A stretch of 64,000 nucleotides of DNA, taken from NCBI GenBank assembly GCA_933228675.1, contig OW121741.1, positions 21,232,201 to 21,296,200 on the forward strand, read 5' to 3'. The position numbers and the translations under genes are program-made. Source of the stretch: Stomorhina lunata. Taxonomy: Eukaryota; Arthropoda; Insecta; Diptera; Rhiniidae. The notes under the pieces were generated by a model, which was not told the DNA's origin, did no database searches, and saw only the letters and a list, made by a program, of their open reading frames with translations. Of this stretch, positions 1 through 10,857 are shown piece after piece (positions within the stretch are counted from its first letter, which is position 1; every line of letters starts with the position of its first letter).

Positions 1-51
1 GAGTGAGTTCTGAAAAAATCAACTAGTAAATAGAATCGGATTCAGCTTCTT

Positions 52-105
52 TTCTGAGAGAAGTACCCTTGTTTCAATTGGAATGTAGTGGGAATTATGT
101 ATGTA
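52..105 (+). mobile_element. 3' end fragment of a tRNA-derived SINE
   Basis: The stretch containing GAGAAGTACCCTTGTTTC and then ATTGGAATGTAGTGGGAATT closely matches the body (non-tRNA part) of the SINE copy at 44,631-44,776, read in the opposite direction. The tRNA-like head is not visible upstream, so this copy is 5' truncated or runs into other sequence. This is inferred from similarity within the window only. Confidence 0.55.
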
Positions 106-109
106 CTCA

Positions 110-492
110 AAGGGCCTATATTTACAACCTGTTAAGATCAAAGGCCGAAACTATTTTAGAATTCCATGCACTTCGATTTTATGCACAAATTCTTCAATTT
201 CTATGAAAAATGTTCCTCTACTTGGTAATTCCATCGAATATTAGCTTTTTCATAGTAATTATTTTTTTTTTTTTCAGAAGTTGTCCGACGTCCTTACCCA
301 TAGTTTTTCGTTCTTATGGACGAACCCTCGGCACATGTTAGATCACTTCATTAACGGGTGTTTAGGTAGCTCCCCGGGTGATACCACGAGGAGGTCAGCG
401 TCCACAGTTGAGATGAAGAATTACCAAGATTAGTCTGGGCTTACCAAGTTAAGACCAATCAGAACCGTAGCTTGGTATCCAACATTCCCTAC
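110..492 (+). repeat. Dispersed repeat D1, copy 1
   Basis: This segment is repeated in diverged form at about 24,056-24,660. Shared landmarks, in order, are GGCCTATATTTA, CCTCTACTTGGT, CATTAACGG, CCCCGGGTGATA, CACGAG, AGTTGAGATGAA, AAGTCTGGG or GTCTGGGCTTACC, CAGAACCGT and GCTTGGTATCCAACAT. No coding capacity is visible. The co-linear order of landmarks suggests a non-coding part of a transposable element, but the class cannot be assigned from the sequence. Confidence 0.8.
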
Positions 493-1605
493 ATCAAATT
501 CGTGATGTAAAATGTTTTGCTCCTGAAATGCTTATTCATTCGTTAACATATCAAAAACCCATTTCCTTGTCATATTTAAATATTATTCTTAAAGAAAAAA
601 AACTGAATGCAAATATGTATTTCAAACTTTCCAACAGTATAATCATACATGTATGAATACCATAAATAATTCCCTCATGATTGTGATGATGTTGGTGATG
701 GTAATGATGAAAATCATGATGATAAAAATAATGATAATGTTGATGTTAATGGTATGTTCAAGCAAAATGACAAAATTCCTCACTTGTTACTGTTTTTTCA
801 ACATATGAAAATGTTGGTTTTGTTTCCCTTCCATAAAACGAATAAAATAAACTCAGGGAAAAAAGAAGAATAAGAAGAAAATCTCATTAAATTATAAGAC
901 TCCCATGCATTAAGACATTGGTTGCTGTTATAAATAAGTATGAAGACAATTGCTAAGATGATCCATCTAATGTTATTTTCTTGTTGCTTTCATTTGCGAC
1001 TAGTTTTTCCAATTCCTAATGTTTTTTGTGACTGTCTTAGACAGTTTGTCTGTCTGTCTGTCTGCCTTAAAGACATTTCGAACATTTCGGTTAGTTACAC
1101 CATGGAATAGTAGTGATGACAATACTAATACTTCTATTTATTTGTTGGTTTTATAAGTGTGTGTTTCAACATTTCCCTGCCTCCTGCCTCATGCCACAAT
1201 CTGCCACAAATGTTTCAATTGTCTGTTGTTTGTTTCTTTGTTTTGTTGCAAAGTGACATGCAATTTTTATATACTTTTCTCATCATTTCTAATTTATCTC
1301 GGGTTGTGAAAATGCTATACCATATTTTAGACTATAAACAACATCTGAGGATGTGTGGAACTCAATTCGCAATGATAAAATTAACAATCAAACATGATAG
1401 TTTATCATTTTAAGCACATCCAAATCCAAAAAACAATATCTTCAATTATAACGTTTGAGTAAATAAAGTAATGAATGAATGAAAAAAGCAGATGTTTAGT
1501 GTTTGATGGGGTCTTCGTTTTGGTTGTTACTTAAGATTTGGTTTAAAAAAGGGGATGGTTAGCCCTCCCGCTGTCTAAAACAAGTTTATTGCCTGTTACG
1601 GGTAC
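493..1605. other. AT-rich spacer, no gene recognised
   Basis: No convincing coding sequence. The stretch holds a GAT-rich low-complexity run (about 680-755) and a short TCTG run (about 1,043-1,066). An 84-codon open frame at 1,159-1,413 has no recognisable domain and looks like chance. Confidence 0.6.
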
Positions 1606-3812
1606 TATAATAGAAAATTTTTTAATGAAAATTATTAATATAAAAAATTTTTCTATAGAAAATTTTTCATATAAAAAAATTTTCTATAGAAAATTTTTCA
1701 TATAAAAAAATTTTCTATAGAAAATTTTTCATATAAAAAAATTTTCTATAGAAAATTTTTCATATAAAAAAATTTTCTATAGAAAACTTTTCATATAAAA
1801 ATATTTTCTATAGAAAATTTTTCATATAAAAATATTTTCTATAGAAAATTTTTCATATAAAAAAATTTTCTATAGAAATTTTTTCATATAAAAAAATTTT
1901 CTATAGAAAATTTTTCATATAAAAAAATTTTCTATAGAAATTTTTTCATATAAAAAAAATTTCTATAGAAAATTTTTCAAATAAAAAAATTTTCTATAGA
2001 AAATTTTTCAAATAAAAAAATTTTCTATAGAAAATTTTTCATATAAAAAAATTTTCTACAGAAAAGTTTTCATATAAAAAAATTTTCTATAGAAAATTTC
2101 TCATATAAAAAATTTTCTATAGAAAATTTTTCATATAAAAACATTTTCTATAGAAAATTTTTCATATAAAAAAATTTTCTATAGAAAATTTTTCATATAA
2201 AAAAATTTTCTATAGAAAATTTTTCATATAAAAAAATTTTCTATAGAAAATTTTTCATATAAAAAAATTTTCTATAGAAAATTTTTCATATAAAAAAATT
2301 TTCTATAGAAAATTTTTCATATAAAAAAATTTTCTATAGAAAATTTTTCATATAAAAAAATTTTCTATAGAAAATTTTTCATATAAAAAAATTTTCTATA
2401 GAAAATTTTTCATATAAAAAAATTTTCTATAGAAAATTTTTCATATAAAAAAATTTTCTATAGAAAATTTTTCATATAAAAAAAATTTCTGTAGAAAATT
2501 TTTCATATAAAAAAATTTTCTATAGAAAATTTTTCACATAAAAAAATTTTCTATAGAAAATTTTTCATATAAAAAAATTTTCTATGGAAAATTTTTCATA
2601 TAAAAAAATTTTCTATGGAAAATTTTTCATATAACAAAATTTTCTATAGAAAATTTTTCATATAAAAAAATTTTCTATGGAAAATTTTTCATATAAAAAA
2701 TTTTCTATGGAAAATTTTTCATATAAAAAAATTTTCTATAGAAAATTTTTCATATAAAAAAATTTTCTATAGAAAATTTTTCATATAAAAAAATTTTCTA
2801 TAGAAAATTTTTCATATAAAAAAATTTTCTATAGAAAATTTTTCATATAAAAAAATTTTCTATAGAAAATTTTTCATATAAAAAAATTTTCTATAGAAAA
2901 TTTTTCATATAAAAAAATTTTCTATAGAAAATTTTTCATATAAAAAAATTTTCTATAGAAAATTTTTCATATAAAAAAATTTTCTATAGAAAATTTTTCA
3001 TATAAAAAAATTTTCTATAGAAAATTTTTCATATAAAAAAATTTTCTATAGAAAATTTTTCATATAAAAAAATTTTCTATAGAAAATTTTTCATATAAAA
3101 AAATTTTCTATAGAAAATTTTTCATATAAAATAATTTTCTATAGAAAATTTTTCATATAAAAAAATTTTCTATAGAAAATTTTTCATATAAAAAAATTTT
3201 CTATAGAAAATTTTTCATATAAAAAAATTTTCTATAGAAAATTTTTCATATAAAAAAATTTTCTATAGAAAATTTTTCATATAAAAAAATTTTCTATAGA
3301 AAATTTTTCATATAAAAAAATTTTCTATAGAAAATTTTTCATATAAAAAAATTTTCTATAGAAAATTTTTCATATAAAAAAATTTTCTATAGAAAATTTT
3401 TCATATAAAAAAATTTTCTATAGAAAATTTTTCATATAAGAAAATTTTCTATAGAAAATTTTTCATATAAAAAAATTTTCTATAGAAAATTTTTCATATA
3501 AAAAATTTTAAAAAAATTTTCTATAGAAAATTTTTCATATAAACAAATTTTCTATAGAAAATTTTTCATATAAAAAATTTTCTATAGAGAATTTTTCTTA
3601 TAAAAAATTTTTCATATCAAAAATTTTTCTATAGAAAATTTTTCTATAGAAAATTTTTCATATAAAAAATTTTTCTATAGAAAATTTTTCATATAAAAAA
3701 TTTTTCTATAGAAAATTTTTCATATAAAAAATTTTTCTATAGAAAATTTTTCATATAAAAAATTTTTCTATAGAAAATTTTTCATATAAAAAATTTTTTT
3801 TAAAAATTTTTC
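1606..3812 (+). repeat. Satellite A, array 1 (31-bp unit, forward orientation)
   Basis: About 70 tandem units of 31 bp. Successive CATATA blocks are spaced 31 bp apart (for example 2,225 and 2,256). Each unit holds the perfect palindrome TTTTCTATAGAAAA embedded in A/T tracts, followed by CATATA and a run of seven A. Units are close to identical in the middle (2,160-3,480) and more diverged at both edges, as expected when homogenisation is strongest inside an array. The 3' edge has units of irregular length (3,500-3,812). Confidence 0.99.
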
Positions 3813-5104
3813 AAGTTTAAAAATAAACAAATATTTTCCCTGTAAGGATACTTTTGTTTATTAAGTAAAAGATTTCAATCAAAATCCGTGGCCGTAGACT
3901 GTTCCATATCCTCCCTTCTTCACAACAACTCCTGGCATGAGCCAGTTCTCTTTATTATAGCTTAAGTCACATTTAAAGAATTATAAATTTTATCTGAGTG
4001 ATTTATGGCAAACTTATTTATAAGAATGCTGGCATTTCTCCAGTCTTAATGCATTTTATAGAGGTAATGTAATGTACAAAACTTGTAAAAGATGACAATG
4101 TTCATGCATTAAACAATTGTTATGGATGTAATTGCAATGGATAGTACCTACAAGGTTCTCAGGCGTTACTGGAACAGACTGACAGTTGTATGTCGGTCCG
4201 TCCATTTTGCTGAGTATGATTCAATGCACACGGTTTCTGCATTATTAAGTTTAATTCAGTCTGAAATTGCTATTTACAAGCTTGACACTGCACGAGTATG
4301 TAATTTGTAAATAAATATATTCAGAAACTTCATCCAAGTCTCGCAGACTCCTGGTCTTGTCATTGTAGTTTATACATATACCATATAATATTACCATTTT
4401 TCCAGTTAAAAACAAGACTAAAATGATAATATCATGAGAAAAGTGTTTTATGCGACACTTTCCCTTTACTGAGGTTTTCCATCTTTTTCTCATTTGTCTT
4501 TCCATTGTCTGACTATGACTTAATTGCTGAAGTTCAGTTCAGTTTTTCATTCTTTTCGCCCATCGCATTCGGGTGAAAATGTCTCTGTAATGAATTAGTC
4601 GTAAATTTTCTTTTGTTTTCATTTTCGAAAACTTTTTTATTCGCTTTTTACAAAATTTATCACACATTTTAAATTAAGATTCAACAATGTTGCATCAACA
4701 TTCATCATTGTTATGGCTTTCCTTGGCTGATATGTTAATTATTTTATTTTAGTTAAATTGAGCTTGAGTTGAATGTTTTACTTGTAATCGTTTTAATTGC
4801 TAGAATTTCTCCAAAGGAAATCTTTCATTTCCCTCTGCATATTTTTGCAATATTATGTGAAATTTTCCTTAAAGTCTAATGAAAATTAGTTTAAATATAA
4901 TAGAAAAAGAAAGTTTAGATGGATGGTGGAAAAAACCAATGATTTATGGAAAATGTTTTTCTTATCATTTGCAGGAAATTTCATGAGATTTTAATTAAGT
5001 TTATTAAAATCTCCTTCTTTTAATCTTAAGAAAAAAGAAAATTACCTGTAGAAGGTAATTAGTGAAATGTTTTGCTAATAAAAGTTAGAAAATAAATGTT
5101 CTTA
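3813..5104. other. AT-rich spacer, no gene recognised
   Basis: Sequence between two satellite A arrays. Open frames of 62 and 84 codons (4,122-4,310 plus; 4,251-4,505 minus) show no signal peptide, domain or splice context that would support them. No repeat family described elsewhere in the window is obvious here. Confidence 0.6.
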
Positions 5105-5787
5105 AAATTTTTTTATAAAAAAATATTGTTAAAGAAAAATTTTCTATATGAAAAATTTTTCATATAAAAAAATTTTCTATAGAAACTTTTTTACATAAAA
5201 AAATTGTCTATAGAAAATTTTTTATATAAAAAAATTTTCTATAGAAAATTTTTCAAATAAAAAAATTTTCTATAGAAAATTTTTCACATAAAAAAATTTT
5301 CTATAGAAAATTTTTCATATAAAAAAATTTTCTATAGAAAATTTTTCATATAAAAAAATTTTCTATAGAAAATTTTTCATATAAAAAATTTTTCTTATGA
5401 AAAAATTTTCTATAGAAAATATTTCATAGAAAAAAATTTTCTATAGAAAATTTTTCATATAAAAAAACTTTCTATAGAAAATTTTTCATATAAAAAAAAT
5501 TTCTCTAGAAAATTTTTCATATAAAAAATTTTTTCTAGAAAATATTTCATATAAAAAATGTTTTTTTAGAAAATTTTTCATATAAAAAAATTTTCTTTAG
5601 AAAATTTTTCATATAAAAAATATTCATATAAAAAAATTTTTCATATAAAAAAATTTTCTTTAGAAAATTTTTCATTTAAAAAATTGTTCTTTAGAAAATT
5701 TTTCATATAAAAAATTTTTCTTTAGAAAATTTTTCATATAAAAAACTTTTCTTTCGAAAATTTTTCATATAAAAAATTTTTCATTTT
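5105..5787 (+). repeat. Satellite A, array 2, forward-oriented part
   Basis: About 22 diverged 31-bp units in the same orientation as array 1. From about 5,560 the core changes from CTATAG to CTTTAG (TTTTCTTTAGAAAA), which defines a subfamily. The array then meets inverted units at about 5,787. Confidence 0.97.
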
Positions 5788-8700
5788 AAAAAGTTTTCTA
5801 AAGAAAAAAATTTTCGAAAGAAAAATTTTTATATGAAAAATTTTCTAAAGATAAATTTTTTATATGAAAAATTTTCTAAAGAAACATTTTTTATATGAAA
5901 AATTTTCTATAGAAAATTTTTTTATATGAAAAAATTTCTATAGAAAATTTTTTTATATGAAAAATTTTCTATAGAAAATTTTTTTATATGAAAAATTTTC
6001 TATAGAAAATTTTTTTATATGAAAAATTTTCTATAGAAAATTTTTTTATATGAAAAATTTTCTATAGAAAATTTTTTTATATGAAAAATTTTCTATAGAA
6101 AATTATTTTATATGAAAAATTTTCTATAGAAAATTTTTTTATATGAAAAATTTTCTATAGAAAATTTTTTTATATGAAAAATTTTCTATAGAAAATTTTT
6201 TTATATGAAAAATTTTCTATAGAAAATTTTTTTATATGAAAAATTTTCTATAGAAAATTTTTTTATATGAAAAATTTTCTATAGAAAATTTTTTTATATG
6301 AAAAATTTTCTATAGAAAATTTTTTTATATGAAAAATTTTCTATAGAAAATTTTTTTATATGAAAAATTTTCTATAGAAAATTTTTTTATATGAAAAATT
6401 TTCTATAGAAAATTTTTTTATATGAAAAATTTTCTATAGAAAATTTTTTTATATGAAAAATTTTCTATAGAAAATTTTTTTATATGAAAAATTTTCTATA
6501 GAAAATTTTTTTATATGAAAAATTTTCTATAGAAAATTTTTTTATATGAAAAATTTTCTATAGAAAATTTTTTTATATGAAAAATTTTCTATAGAAAATT
6601 TTTTTATATGAAAAATTTTCTATAGAAAATTTTTTTATATGAAAAATTTTCTATAGAAATTTTTTTTATATGAAAAATTTTCTATAGAAAATTTTTTTAT
6701 ATGAAAAATTTTCTATAGAAAATTTTTTTATATGAAAAATTTTCTATAGAAAATTTTTTTATATGAAAAATTTTCTATAGAAAATTTTTTTATATGAAAA
6801 ATTTTCTATAGAAAGTTTTTTTATTTGAAAAATTTTCTATAGAAAATTTTTTTATATGAAAAATTTTCTATAGAAAATTTTTTTATATGAAAAATTTTCT
6901 ATAGAAAATTTTTTTATATGAAAAATTTTCTATAGAAAATTTTTTTATATGAAAAATTTTCTATAGAAAATTTTTTTATATGAAAAATTTTCTATTGAAA
7001 ATTTTTTTATATGAAAAATTTTCTATAGAAAATTTTTTATATGAAAAATTTTCTATAGAAAATTTTTTTATATGAAAAATTTTCTATAGAAAATTTTTTT
7101 ATATGAAAAATTTTTTTATATGAAAAATTTTCTATAGAAAATTTTGTTATATGAAAAATTTTCTATAGAAAATTTTTTTATATGAAAAATTTTCTATAGA
7201 AAATTTTTTTATATGAAAAATTTTCTATAGAAAATTTTTTTATATGAAAAATTTTCTATAGAAAATTTTTTTATATGAAAAATTTTCTATAGAAAATTTT
7301 TTTATAGGAAAAATTTTCTATAGAAAATTTTTTTATATGAAAAATTTTCTATAGAAAATTTTTTTATATGAAAAATTTTCTATAGGAAATTTTTTTATAT
7401 GAAAAATTTTCTATAGGAAATTTTTTTATATGAAAAATTTTCTAAAGGAAATTTTTTTATATGAAAAATTTTCTATAGAAAATTTTTTTATATGAAAAAT
7501 TTTCTATAGAAAATTTTTTTATATGAAAAATTTTCTATAGAAAATTTTTTTATATGAAAAATTTTCTATAGAAAATTTTTTTATATGAAAAATTTTCTAT
7601 AGAAAATTTTTTTATATGAAAAATTTTCTATAGAAAATTTTTTTATATGAAAAATTTTCTATAGAAAATTTTTTTATATGAAAAATTTTCTATAGAAAGT
7701 TTTTTTATTTGAAAAATTTTCTATAGAAAATTTTTTTATATGAAAAATTTTCTATAGAAAATTTTTTTATATGAAAAATTTTCTATAGAAAATTTTTTTA
7801 TATGAAAAATTTTCTATAGAAAATTTTTTTATATGAAAAATTTTCTATAGAAAATTTTTTTATATGAAAAATTTTCTATAGAAAATTTTTTTATATGAAA
7901 AATTTTCTATTGAAAATTTTTTTATATGAAAAATTTTCTATAGAAAATTTTTTATATGAAAAATTTTCTATAGAAAATTTTTTTATATGAAAAATTTTCT
8001 ATAGAAAATTTTTTTATATGAAAAATTTTTTTATATGAAAAATTTTCTATAGAAAATTTTGTTATATGAAAAATTTTCTATAGAAAATTTTTTTATATGA
8101 AAAATTTTCTATAGAAAATTTTTTTATATGAAAAATTTTCTATAGAAAATTTTTTTATATGAAAAATTTTCTATAGAAAATTTTTTTATAGGAAAAATTT
8201 TCTATAGAAAATTTTTTTATATGAAAAATTTTCTATAGAAAATTTTTTTATATGAAAAATTTTCTATAGGAAATTTTTTTATATGAAAAATTTTCTATAG
8301 GAAATTTTTTTATATGAAAAATTTTCTAAAGGAAATTTTTTTATATGAAAAATTTTCTATAGAAAATTTTTTTATATGAAAAATTTTCTATAGAAAATTT
8401 TTTTATATGAAAAATTTTCTATAGAAAATTTTTTTATATGAAAAATTTTCTATAGAAAATTTTTTTATATGAAAAATTTTCTATAGAAAATTTTTTTATA
8501 TGAAAAATTTTCTATAGAAAATTTTTTTATATGAAAAATTTTCTATAGAAAATTTTTTTATATGAAAAATTTTCTATAGAAAATTTTTTTATATGAAAAA
8601 TTTTCTATAGAAAATTTTTTTATATGAAAAATTTTCTATAGAAAATTTTTTTATATGAAAAATTTTCTATAGAAAATTTTTTTATATGAAAAATTTTCTA

Positions 8701-9333
8701 TAGAAAATTTTTTTATATGAAAAATTTTCTATAGAAAATTTTTTTATATGAAAAATTTTCTATAGAAAATTTTTTTATATGAAAAATTTTCTATAGAAAA
8801 TTTTTTTATATGAAAAATTTTCTATTGAAAATTTTTTTATATGAAAAATTTTCTATAGAAAATTTTTTATATGAAAAATTTTCTATAGAAAATTTTTTTA
8901 TATGAAAAATTTTCTATAGAAAATTTTTTTATATGAAAAATTTTTTTATATGAAAAATTTTCTATAGAAAATTTTGTTATATGAAAAATTTTCTATAGAA
9001 AATTTTTTTATATGAAAAATTTTCTATAGAAAATTTTTTTATATGAAAAATTTTCTATAGAAAATTTTTTTATATGAAAAATTTTCTATAGAAAATTTTT
9101 TTATAGGAAAAATTTTCTATAGAAAATTTTTTTATATGAAAAATTTTCTATAGAAAATTTTTTTATATGAAAAATTTTCTATAGGAAATTTTTTTATATG
9201 AAAAATTTTCTATAGGAAATTTTTTTATATGAAAAATTTTCTAAAGGAAATTTTTTTTATATGAAAAATTTTCTATAGGAAATTTTTTTTATATGAAAAA
9301 TTTTCTATAGAAAATTTTTTTCTATTTTTTTCT
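5788..9333 (-). repeat. Satellite A, array 2, inverted part
   Basis: About 114 units of the same 31-bp satellite on the opposite strand (ATATGAAAAATTTTC followed by TATAGAAAA in the + reading). The first three or so units use the CTAAAG core, which is the reverse complement of the CTTTAG subfamily just left of the switch. The remainder use CTATAG. Most of the array is highly homogeneous and contains a 915-bp higher-order repeat. Confidence 0.99.
6840..9300 (-). repeat. 915-bp higher-order repeat within satellite A
   Basis: Rare variants recur at exact 915-bp intervals. The TCTATTGAAA variant is at 6,991, 7,906 and 8,821. The ATTTTGTTAT variant is at 7,141, 8,056 and 8,971. The TCTAAAGGAA variant is at 7,441, 8,325 and 9,240, so one interval is shorter by exactly one 31-bp monomer. 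Nearly three copies of a block of about 29-30 monomers are present. Confidence 0.95.
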
Positions 9334-9977
9334 GTGTATCGTCACAGTAAATTATCTGACATCTCAAATCATGATAACAGTTTTTTGTGACTACCCTTTA
9401 CTTAAGTCAACTAAACTACACACCAAGACTTTTTCTCCCACCTAATAATTTAAAACACTTTAAAACTTCAACACCAAAACGGACGAACATCAAACAATTG
9501 TCAGACATTGTCTAACATATGTAAGTTTGTATTAAATATATAACACCTTATTTTCCATGAATCGCTTATATCCAAAATTTAATCGGCTGATACAAATTTA
9601 TACCTAAAATGATGGCTCGTGTTCATTCTAATGACAGAAGCAGTTTTATCCAAAAAAAAAAACACACAAGCAACTAATATTTATATTTTTTCACCACCAA
9701 CACAAAATTCATTCAAATTAATTTGAATAATTTTCAAAACTTTTGTCAGTATTGTTGTTGTCGATAATCTAACATATTTACAACAACATGTCGGATGTCT
9801 GAAAGTTGCTAACAATTTGTTTAAATTTGAATAAAACATTAATATAAAATATATTTTATATTTAGAACAGGTACAAATATTTCACAAATATTTGCTTAAG
9901 AATTATGACCAATACAAACTAAAGCAGAATTATGGTAAAGTTATGTGTTAAATAAATATTTAATCAAAAAAAATTGA
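9334..9977. other. Spacer between satellite A arrays
   Basis: AT-rich non-satellite sequence of about 640 bp with no open frame of note. It interrupts the inverted satellite A block, which resumes in the same orientation but as the diverged CTAAAG subfamily. Confidence 0.7.
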
Positions 9978-10857
9978 AAAATGAAAAATTTTCTAAAGAA
10001 AAATTTTTTATATGAAAAATTTTCGAAAGAAAAGTTTTTTATATGAAAAATTTTCTAAAGAAAAATTTTTGATATGAAAAATTTTCTAAAGAAAATTTTT
10101 TTATATGAAAAATTTTCTAAAGAAAAATTTTTTATATGAAAAATTTTCTAAAGAAATTTTTTTTATATAAAAAATTTTCTAAAGAAAATTTTTTTATATG
10201 AAAAATTTTCTAAAGAAAATTTTTTTATATGAAAAATTTTCTAAAGAAAAATTTTTTATATGAAAAATTTTCTAAAGAAAAATTTTTTATATGAAAAATT
10301 TTCTAAAGAAAAGTTTATTATATGAAATATTTTCTAAAGAAAAATTTTTTATATGAAAAATTTTCTAAAGAAAAATTTTTTATATGAAAAATTTTTTATA
10401 TGAAAAATTTTCGAAAGAAAAGTTTTTTATATGAAAAATTTTCTAAAGAAAAATTTTTTATATGAAAAATTTTCTAAAGAACAATTTTTTAAATGAAAAA
10501 TTTTCTAAAGAAAATTTTTTTATATGAAAAATTTTTTTATATGAATATTTTTTATATGAAAAATTTTCTAAAGAAAATTTTTTTATATGAAAAATTTTCT
10601 AAAAAAACATTTTTTATATGAAATATTTTCTAGAAAAAATTTTTTATATGAAAAATTTTCTAGAGAAATTTTTTTTATATGAAAAATTTCTATAGAAAGT
10701 TTTTTTATATGAAAAATTTTCTATAGAAAATTTTTTTCTATGAAATATTTTCTATAGAAAATTTTTTCATAAGAAAAATTTTTTATATGAAAAATTTTCT
10801 ATAGAAAATTTTTTTATATGAAAAATTTTCTATAGAAAATTTTTTTATATGAAAAAT
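9978..10857 (-). repeat. Satellite A, array 3, inverted part
   Basis: About 28 units in inverted orientation. The CTAAAG subfamily runs from about 9,980 to 10,670 and the CTATAG subfamily from about 10,680 to 10,850. It ends at a perfect palindrome, ATATGAAAAATTTTTCATAT (10,847-10,866), where the orientation flips. Confidence 0.98.
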
